Source: 2-02-FULL-66-14 sp037443705 (lineage in GTDB: Bacteria > Pseudomonadota > Gammaproteobacteria > Burkholderiales > SG8-39). Taken from it: a stretch of 19,080 nucleotides of DNA. The position numbers and the translations under genes are program-made. The notes under the pieces were generated by a model. The model did not search any database and had not been told where the DNA came from. It saw only the letters and a program-made list of their open reading frames with translations. Each line of letters opens with the position of its first letter. Position 1 is the first letter of the stretch. The stretch covers positions 1 to 19,080 of the forward strand of contig JBBINV010000059.1 of the NCBI GenBank assembly GCA_037443705.1. The letters are read 5' to 3'. Shown piece by piece: positions 7,547 to 15,077 of this stretch.

Positions 7547-8222
7547 GGTGCCACGCTCCCGTAGGTTCGGGGTAGTTTACCAACGCGCGCAGCCGGCGCA
7601 AGAATTCGCGCCGCGAGATCTCGCACGCTCCGAGCGAGGCGAGGAGCGGCGTTCGCACCTGGCAGTCGATCAGCGGAAATCCGCGCGCGCCGAGCTCTCC
7701 GACCAGCGCGGCGAGCGCCACCTTGGACGCGTCGGTCGCGCGCGAGAACATCGACTCGCCGTAGAACATGCGCCCGATCGCCACCCCGTAGAGGCCGCCC
7801 GCGAGCCGCCCGTCCTTCCAGCATTCGAACGAGTGGGCATAGCCGGCGCGGTGAAGCGCGGCGTAGGCGCGGCGCATGTCCTCGCCGAGCCAGGTGCCGC
7901 CGGCGCCGGGCCGCGGCGCCGAGCAGCCCGCGAGCACCTCGCGGAACGCGGTGTCGATGCGGACCTCGTAGCCCTTGTTGCGGATGCTTTTCGCTAGGGA
8001 ACGGCTCACCTTGAGCCGGTCGCAGAACAGCACCATGCGCGGGTCGGGCGACCACCACAGGATCGGCTCGTGCCCCGAATACCACGGGAAGATCCCGCGC
8101 CGGTAGGCTTCGAGCAGCCGCTCGACCGACAGATCGCCGCCCGCGCACAGCAGCCCGTTGGGCTCCTCGAGCGCGGTGTCTACCGGGGGAAAAGGGTCAT
8201 CGCGCCCGAGCCACTTCAGCAT
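7533..8222 (-). CDS. aat: Leucyl/phenylalanyl-tRNA–protein transferase
   Basis: Aat transfers Leu or Phe from tRNA to proteins with N-terminal Arg or Lys, creating N-degrons read by ClpS. The 229-residue protein shows the family landmarks: FPPVDTALEEPNGLLCAGGDL (around 11–31), YRRGIFPWYS (40–49), WWSPDPRMVL (56–65), TWLGEDMRRAY (110–120), HSFECW (130–135), AGGLYGVAIGRMFYGESMFS (141–160) and DCQ near 186. The ATG at 8222 is preceded by CAGGTGA and overlaps the stop of the Rieske gene by 7 nt. In-frame sequence upstream of this ATG belongs to the neighbouring gene in another frame. Coupling to bpt downstream puts both N-end rule transferases in one transcript. Confidence 0.96.
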   Translation of the reverse strand: MLKWLGRDDPFPPVDTALEEPNGLLCAGGDLSVERLLEAYRRGIFPWYSGHEPILWWSPDPRMVLFCDRLKVSRSLAKSIRNKGYEVRIDTAFREVLAGCSAPRPGAGGTWLGEDMRRAYAALHRAGYAHSFECWKDGRLAGGLYGVAIGRMFYGESMFSRATDASKVALAALVGELGARGFPLIDCQVRTPLLASLGACEISRREFLRRLRALVNYPEPTGAWHRVAA

Positions 8223-8911
8223 TTCACCTGCTGGCGGCAGTAATCCTCGAGCGCCGTGACGACGGCTGCGCCCGAGACGGCGCGCGCCCCGCCGGCGCCC
8301 TCCAGCGCGAGCTTGAACTCGTACCTGGCGAAGAACTGGTCGAACATCTCGCCACCGAGCGTGCCCACGGCATGGATCTCGTCGCTCGCCGGGTCCCACT
8401 CCAGGAGGATAGAGGCGAGCGGCTGCGGCGCGGGCCCGGCGACCACGCGCGCGCCCTCGGCCGGGTCGTACTGGCTGTGCTCGGCGCAGCAGTGGATCAC
8501 GTCCCCCCGGGGGTTGCGCGCGCTTTTCTCGCTGCGAAAGCTGATGAAGCTGATGTCGCGCGTCGGATACGCCATCTGGTGCGCGCAGATCGCCGAGTAC
8601 GCGACGATCGAGCGATTCGCGCCCACGCCGCCCTGCCAGTCATAGACCTGTTTTTCCCTGGTGGAAAGCCGGGTCGCCACCGCGACCGGCCGACCCAGGT
8701 CCAGAAGAAAGCAGGGCGTGGCGGCGTAGGGATAGTGGAAGATGAGGTTGCGCTTCGCGGGGATCGACCGCGCCTTGAGCGGCGCCCCTTGCGCGTCGAG
8801 CAGGCGCACGCGCGCGTAGTAGCGCGGCCCGGATCGCGCGGCGAGAAGCTCGACGGGGCTCGCCGCCGCGGCGCAGGCCCCGCAAAGCTCGAGGAACTGC
8901 CGGCGCTGCAT
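8216..8911 (-). CDS. Rieske-type [2Fe-2S] protein with Tat-like N-terminus
   Basis: The 231-residue protein begins MQRRQFLELCGACAAAA, which looks like a short twin-arginine or lipoprotein-like export signal (RRQFL then a small hydrophobic stretch). Likely Rieske ligands are Cys109 and His111 (CAH) and Cys142 and His145 (CAEH), 30 residues apart between boxes, followed by the GPAPQPL segment that usually packs on the cluster. Unlike bc1-type Rieske proteins the extra disulfide cysteines are missing from both boxes; a second Cys (141) sits beside the ligand. Gly/Ala/Val-rich C-terminus has no membrane segment. The gene starts two nt after the amtB stop and overlaps aat. An electron-transfer role in the periplasm is inferred; no oxidase partner is visible. 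Confidence 0.75.
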   Translation of the reverse strand: MQRRQFLELCGACAAAASPVELLAARSGPRYYARVRLLDAQGAPLKARSIPAKRNLIFHYPYAATPCFLLDLGRPVAVATRLSTREKQVYDWQGGVGANRSIVAYSAICAHQMAYPTRDISFISFRSEKSARNPRGDVIHCCAEHSQYDPAEGARVVAGPAPQPLASILLEWDPASDEIHAVGTLGGEMFDQFFARYEFKLALEGAGGARAVSGAAVVTALEDYCRQQVKC

Positions 8912-8913
8912 GC

Positions 8914-10206
8914 CTAAAGGTTATAGCCTTTCTCGTTGTGCAGCACCGTATCGAGGCCCTCGGTTTCCTCGTCGCCCGCGACGCGCAGGCCGGTCATGGC
9001 GCCCACCGCCCAGAGCAGCAGCAGCGTGAGAACTCCCGACCAGGCGCCGATCGCGAGGATGCCGGCGATCTGCACCAGCACCTGGCCGCCCATCGACTGT
9101 CCCTCGGAGAAGCCGACTCCGCCGAACGCGGCCGCCGCGAATACTCCTGTGAGCGTCGTGCCCAGGATTCCGCCCACGCCGTGGACCGGGAACACGTCGA
9201 GCGAGTCGTCGACCGCGAGCGCGCGCTTCATGTAGTTGGTGGCGAAGAAGCAGGCGACGCCCGCCGCGCCGCCGATCGCGAGCGCGCCGATCGGGCCCAC
9301 GAACCCCGAGGCCGGCGTGATCGTCCCGAGGCCCGCCACCATCCCGGTGACGATGCCCAGCACCGAGGGCTTGCCGAAACGCAGCCACTCGCACAACAGC
9401 CACGCGATCGAACCGGTGGCCGCGCCGATGTGCGTCACGAGCATCGCCATGCCGGCCGCGCCGTCGGCGGCGAGTGCGCTGCCGGCGTTGAACCCGAACC
9501 AGCCCACCCAGAGCATGCAGGCGCCGGTGACGGTCATGGTGAGGTTGTGCGGCGGCATCGGCGTGTCGGGGAAACCGCGCCGGCGCCCGAGGAAAAGCGC
9601 CGCCACGAGCGAGGCCATGCCCGCGTTCAGGTGCACCACCGTGCCGCCCGCGAAGTCCATCAGGCCGAGCTTCTGCAGCCAGCCGTCGCCCCAGACCCAG
9701 TGCGCGACCGGGCAGTACACGAGGATCAGCCACGCGAGGCTGAAGAGCAGCATCCCGGTGAAGCGCACGCGCTCGGCGTAGGCGCCGATTACGAGCGCGG
9801 GCGTGATGATCGCGAACGTGAGCTGGTACATCGCGAAGACCGTTTCGGGAATGCTGCCCTTCACGGTCTTCACGTCGATGCCCGCGAGGAAGGCTTTGCC
9901 CAGGCCCCCGATCCAGGGATTTCCGTCGCCAAAAGCCAGGCTATAGCCCGCGACCACCCACGCCAGGGTCACGATGCAGGTGATCGTGAAGCACTGCATC
10001 AGCACCGAGAGCACGTTTTTAGCGCGCACCAGCCCTGCGTAGAAGAGCGCGAGCCCGGGGAGCGTCATGAAGAGCACCAGCACGGAGGAGGCGAGCATCC
10101 AGGCGGTGTTGGCGCCGTCGAGCTTCGGCGGCTCGGCGGCCAGAAGATCCGGGGAAACCAGGGCGAGAACCGCAGGCAACAGCACGGCGCGCGAGCGCAT
10201 CAGCAT
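8914..10206 (-). CDS. amtB: Ammonium transporter, Amt/MEP family
   Basis: This integral membrane channel takes up ammonium. About 430 residues with an N-terminal signal-like segment and some eleven hydrophobic helices fit the family. GLALFYAGLVRAKNVLSVLMQ (near 51–71) is the conserved early motif; the twin pore histidines are in FAGGTVVHLNAG and VFPVHGVGGILGT; VGWFGFNAGSAL is also typical. The start is the ATG at 10206: GGGAG (10213–10217) lies six nt upstream. A TTG at 10212 would be too close to it. No glnK lies next to it, which is unusual since amtB is often paired with glnK. A palindrome sits in the leader. Downstream is the Rieske gene, two nt away. Confidence 0.95.
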   Translation of the reverse strand: MLMRSRAVLLPAVLALVSPDLLAAEPPKLDGANTAWMLASSVLVLFMTLPGLALFYAGLVRAKNVLSVLMQCFTITCIVTLAWVVAGYSLAFGDGNPWIGGLGKAFLAGIDVKTVKGSIPETVFAMYQLTFAIITPALVIGAYAERVRFTGMLLFSLAWLILVYCPVAHWVWGDGWLQKLGLMDFAGGTVVHLNAGMASLVAALFLGRRRGFPDTPMPPHNLTMTVTGACMLWVGWFGFNAGSALAADGAAGMAMLVTHIGAATGSIAWLLCEWLRFGKPSVLGIVTGMVAGLGTITPASGFVGPIGALAIGGAAGVACFFATNYMKRALAVDDSLDVFPVHGVGGILGTTLTGVFAAAAFGGVGFSEGQSMGGQVLVQIAGILAIGAWSGVLTLLLLWAVGAMTGLRVAGDEETEGLDTVLHNEKGYNL

Positions 10207-10238
10207 GGACAACTCCCTCCCGAGAAACGGTTTTTACT

Positions 10239-10254
10239 GGTGCATGACTGCACC
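10239..10254. promoter_or_regulatory. Perfect palindrome in the amtB leader, possible operator
   Basis: GGTGCA-TGAC-TGCACC has two perfect 6-bp arms and a 4-bp spacer, 33–48 nt upstream of the amtB ATG. The half-site TGCACC matches NtrC half-sites, but the arms are in the opposite arrangement to the NtrC consensus. It could be an operator for another dimeric regulator, or a hairpin in the leader RNA. No U-tract follows, so it is not a good terminator. Confidence 0.4.
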
Positions 10255-10273
10255 GGGAGGAAGCATACCGCAG

Positions 10274-10801
10274 TTACCTGACTTCCTCCGCGTGAAAGCC
10301 CGCGGCGCCGCCGGCGCGGTCGGCGAACCAGTGGCGGAGCGTCAACCCCACGGTGCGGAACGCGATCTCCTTCCAGGGGATGCGCGGCTCCTCGAACAGC
10401 GCCACCTCGAGGCTCTCGGCGCCAGGGCGGAACTCGAGGTCGAGCAGGCGCGCGCGGTAGAACACGTGGACCTGGTTCACGCGCGGTACCGAGATCATGC
10501 TGATGAGTCCCTTGAGCTCGACCCGGGCGCCCGCTTCCTCGAGCGTTTCGCGCCGCGCCGCCTCGCCCACGGTCTCGTCGTTCTCCATGAACCCCGCGGG
10601 CAGCGTCCAGTAGCCGTAGCGAGGCTCGATCGCGCGGCGGCAAAGAAGGATCCGGCCCTCGTGCTCCGGGACCGATCCCACCACGAGCTTGGGGTTCTGG
10701 TAATGGATCTCGCCACACGCGTCGCACACGAAGCGCGGCAGGCTGTCGCCGGGCGGGACGCGCCGCGCGACCGGCGCGCCGCAGTTAGCGCAGAATTTCA
10801 G
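10274..10801 (-). CDS. Nudix hydrolase with N-terminal zinc ribbon, probable CTG start
   Basis: A 175-residue pyrophosphohydrolase acting on a nucleoside-diphosphate-linked substrate (NADH-pyrophosphatase-like group; substrate unknown). The Nudix box GX5EX7REUXEEXGU is complete at about 70–92 (AGFMENDETVGEAARRETLE then EAG). Before it lies a zinc ribbon with two CxxCG knuckles, CANCG (4–8) and CDACG (26–30), followed by IHYQNPKLVVG. Relatives usually begin MKFC..CG. Here the matching codon at 10799–10801 is CTG, with GGGAG six nt upstream (10808–10812). No ATG, GTG or TTG precedes the first knuckle in frame. The next candidate, GTG at 10729, would delete the first knuckle and lacks this support. 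amtB follows on the same strand. Confidence 0.85.
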   Translation of the reverse strand: MKFCANCGAPVARRVPPGDSLPRFVCDACGEIHYQNPKLVVGSVPEHEGRILLCRRAIEPRYGYWTLPAGFMENDETVGEAARRETLEEAGARVELKGLISMISVPRVNQVHVFYRARLLDLEFRPGAESLEVALFEEPRIPWKEIAFRTVGLTLRHWFADRAGGAAGFHAEEVR

Positions 10802-10962
10802 GAAGATCTCCCGGGCTCTTCAGGACGCCGTCGTGCCTCACGCCCAGCCGGTCGGCCGGCGCGCCGGTTCTGGCCGGTCAAGGCAAGTCCGAGATGCGCG
10901 CAGCCATGTTCCAGGGCCTCCTGCGTTCCGCAGGCGTCGAAGACCAGCGCTCGGGGGCTCAT
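10798..10962 (-). pseudogene. Short frame, possible HAD-like gene remnant
   Basis: A 54-codon ATG frame begins MSPRALVFDACGT, which recalls the FDAxGT motif I of haloacid dehalogenase-like phosphatases. It becomes Arg/Pro-rich and ends at a TGA overlapping the Nudix start. A different frame just downstream reads ADRLGVRHDGVLKSPGDLP and EIL, which looks more protein-like and recalls HAD C-termini. This could be a frameshifted, shrunken gene upstream of the Nudix gene or chance. No Shine-Dalgarno is clear. Function is not assigned. Confidence 0.25.
10808..10812 (-). promoter_or_regulatory. Shine-Dalgarno GGGAG deciding the Nudix start
   Basis: GGGAG on the minus strand lies exactly six nt before the CTG codon at 10799–10801. 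It supports translation from a non-standard CTG start and inclusion of the full zinc ribbon. Confidence 0.55.
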
Positions 10963-11022
10963 GGAAGGCTCGGATGGTAAACTCGTGTCGGACAAAAAGC
11001 TAAGCCGGTTGCCTGGAGGAGG

Positions 11023-11346
11023 ATGACCGCGGAACCGCAGAGTACCGCCGAATCGCCGCGCAAGCGAGGCGACTGGGAATGGTTCTGGCGATTTCTCGCG
11101 GTGGTGATGGTGCTCGTGGTCGGATGGGTGATCTGGATCGCGGTGCAGATCAACCCCCGGCCGCTCGTGACGCCGGCCGCCTACGAGGCGGCGGCGAAGG
11201 CGCGCGCCTCGCGCAATGCGCAGGGGCTGATCAAGCCGGCGCCCCAGCCTGCGCCGGCCGGCGCGAAGCCCGAGACCACGCTTCGCCTGGCTGATACCAT
11301 CGAAAAGCCTCCCCCCGAGCCCGAGCCCAAGCCACAGCCCCAGTGA
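11023..11346 (+). CDS. Small single-pass membrane protein with Pro-rich tail
   Basis: A 107-residue protein of unknown function. Residues about 19–43 (WEWFWRFLAVVMVLVVGWVI and following) form one membrane helix after a charged N-terminus. The remainder is Ala/Pro-rich and ends in a Pro-Glu-Lys tail (PPPEPEPKPQPQ), which suggests an extended periplasmic or cytoplasmic stalk. The ATG has an adjacent GGAGGAGG. Its TGA overlaps the GTG start of the acyl-CoA synthetase gene by GTGA, so the two are probably coupled. The architecture recalls short bitopic envelope proteins, but no family was recognised. It heads the plus-strand cluster and diverges from the Nudix–amtB block. Confidence 0.75.
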   Translation: MTAEPQSTAESPRKRGDWEWFWRFLAVVMVLVVGWVIWIAVQINPRPLVTPAAYEAAAKARASRNAQGLIKPAPQPAPAGAKPETTLRLADTIEKPPPEPEPKPQPQ

Positions 11347-12980
11347 ACGACCGCTACGAAGAGCTCTACCGCAGCTGGCGCTGGGAGGTGCCGGAGCATT
11401 ACAACATCGCGCGCGCCTGTTGCGGGCGCTGGGCTGCGGATCGCAGCCGCTTCGCGCTTTACTGGGAGGACGAGTCCGGCGCGTCGGCCGCGTATTCGTT
11501 CTGGGACATCCAGGTCCGCGCCAATCGCCTGTCGAACGCGCTCGCGGCGCTCGGGGTGGGGCGCGGCGACCGCGTGGCGATCGTCCTGCCGCAGCGCCCC
11601 GAGACCGCGATTGCCTACGTCGCGATCTTCCAGATGGGCGCGATCGCGCTGCCGCTGTCGCATCTGTTCGGCCCCGATGCGCTCGAATACCGATTGAACC
11701 ACGCCGAAGCGAGCGTGGCGCTCGTGGAGCCCTCGACCATTTCGAACCTGATCCCGATTCGGCAGAAGCTTCCCCGGCTCAGGCACGTCATCGGCGTGGG
11801 AGGGGCGAGGGAAGCGGGGGTGCACGTCTACGAGGATCTGCTCTCGAAGTCGTCGCCGGAGTTCTCCTGCGTGGAGACGAATGCCGAGGATCCCGCCCTC
11901 ATCATCTACACCAGCGGCACTACGGGCCCGCCCAAGGGTGCTCTGAAGCCGCACCGCGTGCTGCTCGGGAACGTCCCGGGTTTCGTGTACTCGCACGATT
12001 TCTTCCCGCAGCCGGGCGACGTGTTCTGGTCGCCCGCGGACTGGGCCTGGACGGGCGGGCTGATGGACGCGCTGCTGCCCTCCTGGCTCTTCGGAATCCC
12101 GATCCTCGGCTACCGCGGGCGGTTCGACGCCGAGAAGGCGTACCACCTCATCGGGAAGTACGGCATCCGGAATTCGTTTCTCTTCCCGACCGCGCTCAAG
12201 TTGATGATGAAGGCGGTGCCGGAGCCGAAGAAAAAGTACTCATTGAATCTGAGATCGATCATGAGTGCCGGCGAGTCCGTCGGCGCCACGGTGATCGAGT
12301 GGGCGCGCGAGCATCTGGGCGTCACCGTGAACGAAATGTTCGGTCAGACCGAGATCAACTACGTGGTGGGCAACTGCCAGGCGGCCTGGCCCGTGAAGCC
12401 GGGCTCCATCGGGCGGCCGTATCCCGGACACCGCGTCGCCGTCATCGACGAGAACGGAAACGAGGCGAAGCGCGGCGAGCTCGGCGAGATCGCCGTGGCG
12501 CGCACCGTTGACGGCGTCAAGGACCCAGTCCACTTCCTGGAGTACTGGAAGAATCCGGAAGCGACGCGCGACAAGTACTCCGGCGAGTGGGGCTGTACCG
12601 GCGACCAGGGCCGCATGGACGAGGACGGCTATCTCTGGTACCAGGGGCGCACCGACGACGTGATCAAGTCATCGGGCTACCGCATCGGGCCGGCGGAGAT
12701 CGAGTCGTGCCTGGTCAAGCACCCGGCGGTGGCGAACGCGGCGGTGATCGGCAAGCCCGACGAGGCGAAGGGCCAGATCGTGAAGGCGTTCATCGTGTTG
12801 CAGCCGGGCTTTTCCGGTTCGCAAGGTCTTGTCGACGAAATCCAGAAATACGTGCGCGGCAGGCTCGCGCCGTACGAGTACCCGCGCGAGATCGAGTTCA
12901 TCGGCGAGCTGCCGATGACCACCACCGGCAAGGTGCAGCGCAAGGAATTGCGCAAGCGCGAGGAAGCGAAGGGGCGATGA
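11343..12980 (+). CDS. AMP-forming acyl-CoA synthetase (ANL superfamily)
   Basis: The enzyme activates a carboxylic acid with ATP to an acyl-adenylate and then a CoA thioester. All core motifs are present in 545 residues: the P-loop YTSGTTGPPKG at 189–199, adenine/acyl site MSAGESVG near 307, EMFGQTE at 331–337, the hinge region GRTDDVIKSSGYRIGPAEIE at 435–454, and the C-terminal catalytic Lys530 in TTTGKVQRKEL. Overall it resembles acetyl/medium-chain acyl-CoA synthetases (AcsA/ACSM-like) rather than long-chain FadD. The start is the GTG at 11343, coupled to the upstream small membrane protein; the stop overlaps the next gene as ATGA. The nearby MaoC-like hydratase and carboxylate transporter suggest an organic acid substrate, which is inference. 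Confidence 0.93.
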   Translation: MNDRYEELYRSWRWEVPEHYNIARACCGRWAADRSRFALYWEDESGASAAYSFWDIQVRANRLSNALAALGVGRGDRVAIVLPQRPETAIAYVAIFQMGAIALPLSHLFGPDALEYRLNHAEASVALVEPSTISNLIPIRQKLPRLRHVIGVGGAREAGVHVYEDLLSKSSPEFSCVETNAEDPALIIYTSGTTGPPKGALKPHRVLLGNVPGFVYSHDFFPQPGDVFWSPADWAWTGGLMDALLPSWLFGIPILGYRGRFDAEKAYHLIGKYGIRNSFLFPTALKLMMKAVPEPKKKYSLNLRSIMSAGESVGATVIEWAREHLGVTVNEMFGQTEINYVVGNCQAAWPVKPGSIGRPYPGHRVAVIDENGNEAKRGELGEIAVARTVDGVKDPVHFLEYWKNPEATRDKYSGEWGCTGDQGRMDEDGYLWYQGRTDDVIKSSGYRIGPAEIESCLVKHPAVANAAVIGKPDEAKGQIVKAFIVLQPGFSGSQGLVDEIQKYVRGRLAPYEYPREIEFIGELPMTTTGKVQRKELRKREEAKGR

Positions 12981-13624
12981 ACCGGTACCAGAAGATCGTG
13001 CTCGCCGGCGCGTTCGCGAACGCGGTCGTGCTCATGCTGTTCCCGCCATTCGACGTCGAGACCCTCATGCGCGCGGCGCCCGTGTTCGACGCCTTCTATC
13101 CCCTGTTCTCCGCGCCGCCGCATCGCACCATCAACGGAAATCTTCTCTACCTCTCGCTGTTCGCCGTGGTCGGGAACGCGGGGATCGCGTGGCTCGCGCT
13201 GCTTGGCGGCCGGGAGGGCCGGCCGCGCATCACGCCGCGCAACCTCGTCATGGTGCTCGGATTCCTGAACCTGCTCGCGGTGTTCCTGTTCCCGCCGTAC
13301 GAGGCGGTGCCGATCGGGCGCCTCGGCGGCGGGACCTTCGACGGCTTCGCCTTCGTGCTGGCGGAATCGGCGCGGCGCCGGATCTTCGTGCCGCTGCTCT
13401 ACATCGAAGTGCTGTACGTGCTGATCAACGCCTGCGCGTTCTGGCTCGCGCTCGGCGAGCGCTCGGCGCGCTCCGCGATCGACGCCTCGATCCAGGAGCT
13501 GATCTCGGAAAAGGAGGCGACGGAAGCCGAGATCGAGGAGCGCGTGAGGCGCGGGGTGGAGGAGCGCATCGCGGCGGAGGCGAAAGCGGCCGGCCGCGCC
13601 GCGGCGCAGCGCAACAAGACGTAA
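12977..13624 (+). CDS. Four-helix membrane protein with internal duplication and coiled-coil tail
   Basis: A 215-residue protein with no recognised family. Four hydrophobic helices are predicted by eye at about 5–22, 55–77, 88–106 and 136–159. The first half (5–77) and the second half (88–160) share a layout: hydrophobic helix ending LFPPF or LFPPY, an amphipathic stretch with FDAF or FDGF, then GNLLYLSLF or VPLLYIEVL and a final helix ending WLAL. The remainder, 162–212, is charged and helical (SIQELISEKEATEAEIEERV and following), likely a cytoplasmic coiled coil. The ATG overlaps the stop of the acyl-CoA synthetase gene (ATGA). Possible roles include a membrane anchor for the enzyme; that is speculation from gene order. 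Confidence 0.82.
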   Translation: MNRYQKIVLAGAFANAVVLMLFPPFDVETLMRAAPVFDAFYPLFSAPPHRTINGNLLYLSLFAVVGNAGIAWLALLGGREGRPRITPRNLVMVLGFLNLLAVFLFPPYEAVPIGRLGGGTFDGFAFVLAESARRRIFVPLLYIEVLYVLINACAFWLALGERSARSAIDASIQELISEKEATEAEIEERVRRGVEERIAAEAKAAGRAAAQRNKT

Positions 13625-13629
13625 GTCCT

Positions 13630-14076
13630 TCAGGCCGGCTTCGCCGCGACCAGCATCTTGCCGTCGGCCTCGACCACGACCTCGCCACGCTGATTTCGCG
13701 CCACGGCGCGCATCGTCACGATGCCGCCCTTGTGTTTCGGCTTGTCGGCCTTGCCCGTCACGGTCCACTCGGTGGTGAGCGTGTCGCCGGCGCGCACCGG
13801 CGCCTTGAAGCGGCAGGCGTGCTCGAGGTACGCGATCGCGGTGCCCGCGAAGTACATGCCCGCGGGCGAGGCGACCAGCGCGCTGGTGAACGGCCCGTGC
13901 AGCACGCGGCCGCCGAAGGGCGATTGCCTTGCGAACTCCTCGTCCACGTGCAGGGGATTGAAGTCGCCGAACAGCCCCGAGCCGAGGACCAGGTGCGCCT
14001 CGGTTACGGTGAGGCTCGCGCCGAAGGATTCGCCGACCGCGACCTCGTCGTACCACCGCCCCTGGAATACCACCAT
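13630..14076 (-). CDS. MaoC-like hot-dog dehydratase
   Basis: A 148-residue single hot-dog protein of the (R)-specific enoyl-CoA hydratase group. The hydratase motif is clear: FGDFNPLHVDEEFA (36–49) with the catalytic Asp38 and His43, followed by FGGRVLHGPFTSALVA (54–69). FKAPVRAGDTLTTEW (90–104) is typical of the MaoC C-terminal strand region. GGGAG lies seven nt before the ATG. The gene converges on the duplicated membrane protein gene with 5 nt between the stops, and diverges from tctC with 59 nt between the ATGs, so both promoters must fit in that short space or within coding sequence. A role in breaking down the acid activated by the nearby acyl-CoA synthetase is inferred. Confidence 0.9.
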   Translation of the reverse strand: MVVFQGRWYDEVAVGESFGASLTVTEAHLVLGSGLFGDFNPLHVDEEFARQSPFGGRVLHGPFTSALVASPAGMYFAGTAIAYLEHACRFKAPVRAGDTLTTEWTVTGKADKPKHKGGIVTMRAVARNQRGEVVVEADGKMLVAAKPA

Positions 14077-14135
14077 CGGCTTCTCCCGTTTGCCCGAATA
14101 TAGCTAGAATGCCCCGTCCTTTGGAGGAGGAACCC

Positions 14136-15077
14136 ATGAAACGGCTTGCCCTGGCAGTTGCATTCGCGGCGCTCGCGCCGCTTGCCGCCCACGCCGCGTA
14201 CCCCGAGCGGCCCATCAAGATGATCGTTCCCTGGCCCGCGGGAGGCGACACCGACAACATCTTCCGGCCGTTCGCGCCGCTGCTCCAGAAGCACGTCGGT
14301 CAGACCATCGTGATCGCCAACGTCGGCGGCGCGTCGGGCACCAAGGGCGCCAAGGAGGCGAAGGACTCGCCGCCCGACGGCTACACGATCTACGCGGTGC
14401 ACGACTACATCCACTCGACCTACTACACGGGCGTAGCGGACGTGAACTACCACGACTTCGAGCCGATCTGCATGATCTCCTCGACCGCTTCGGTGCTCAC
14501 CGCGAGCCCGAAGACGCCGTGGAACGACTGGAAGGGGCTGCTCGCCGACGCCAAGGCCAATCCCGGCAAGATCAGCGTGGGCGCGACGCTCGGCTCGACC
14601 AGCCACTTCTTCCCGGCGCTGATCGAGAAGGCCGCGGGCATCAAGTTCAAGTACGTGTCCTACGAGGGGCTCGCGCCGCGCATGAACGCGATCCTCGGCG
14701 GGCATATCGACCTTACCGACTCGAACCTGACGCAGAAGGGCAAGGTCGAGGCCGGGCAGCTCAAGTTCATCGCCATCGCCACCGAGAAGCGCAATCCCGG
14801 AATGCCGACCGTGCCCACGCTGAAGGAGCTGGGGATCAACGTCGTGTACGACGTCAACCGCGGCCTGATGGCGCCCAAGGGCACTCCCGCCGACGTGCTC
14901 GCGAAGCTCGAGTCCTCCTGTGCGGCGGCGGCGAAAGAGCCCGCGTTCGCCGACTCGATGGCGAAGCAGGCGACCGACGTGCGCTTCATGGACCGCAAGA
15001 CCTACGCCGGGTGGCTGCAGAAGAACGACGACCTGAACAAGGGGCTCGCAAAAGACCTGGGCTTGCTCAAGCGCTGA
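14136..15077 (+). CDS. tctC: Tripartite tricarboxylate transporter substrate-binding protein (Bug/TctC family)
   Basis: A periplasmic solute-binding protein that captures a carboxylate and delivers it to TctAB. The 313-residue product starts with a signal peptide, MKRLALAVAFAALAPLAAHA, probably cleaved before AYPERP. The family landmarks follow: YPERPIKMIVPWPAGGDTD (22–40), LQKHVGQTIVIANVGGASGT, a long middle with PPDGYTIY, and near the end VNRGLMAPKGTP and the Lys-rich helix. The ATG at 14136 has GGAGGAGG upstream; in-frame sequence before it is not needed. A TAGAAT at 14105–14110 could be a -10 element but no -35 is evident. The TGA overlaps the tctB start by one nt (TGATG). Bug ligands vary widely, so the substrate cannot be named. 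Confidence 0.94.
   Translation: MKRLALAVAFAALAPLAAHAAYPERPIKMIVPWPAGGDTDNIFRPFAPLLQKHVGQTIVIANVGGASGTKGAKEAKDSPPDGYTIYAVHDYIHSTYYTGVADVNYHDFEPICMISSTASVLTASPKTPWNDWKGLLADAKANPGKISVGATLGSTSHFFPALIEKAAGIKFKYVSYEGLAPRMNAILGGHIDLTDSNLTQKGKVEAGQLKFIAIATEKRNPGMPTVPTLKELGINVVYDVNRGLMAPKGTPADVLAKLESSCAAAAKEPAFADSMAKQATDVRFMDRKTYAGWLQKNDDLNKGLAKDLGLLKR

Noticed and set aside
10239..10254. Canonical NtrC site or sigma54 promoter for amtB
   Set aside because: The arms are in the reverse order to TGCACC-N5-GGTGCA, and the only GG/GC pair resembling -24/-12 has a 9-nt instead of 10-nt gap and poor flanks.
8938..10281. Plus-strand open frame of 447 codons opposite amtB
   Set aside because: Composition is His/Arg/Glu-rich as expected for antisense of a membrane protein gene; no motif and amtB is certain.
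14082..14110. Full sigma70 promoter for tctC
   Set aside because: TAGAAT fits a -10, but the position 17 bp upstream has no resemblance to TTGACA.
12677..14260. Minus-strand open frame of 527 codons spanning four genes
   Set aside because: It crosses the acyl-CoA synthetase, the membrane protein, maoC and the tctC start, all well supported.
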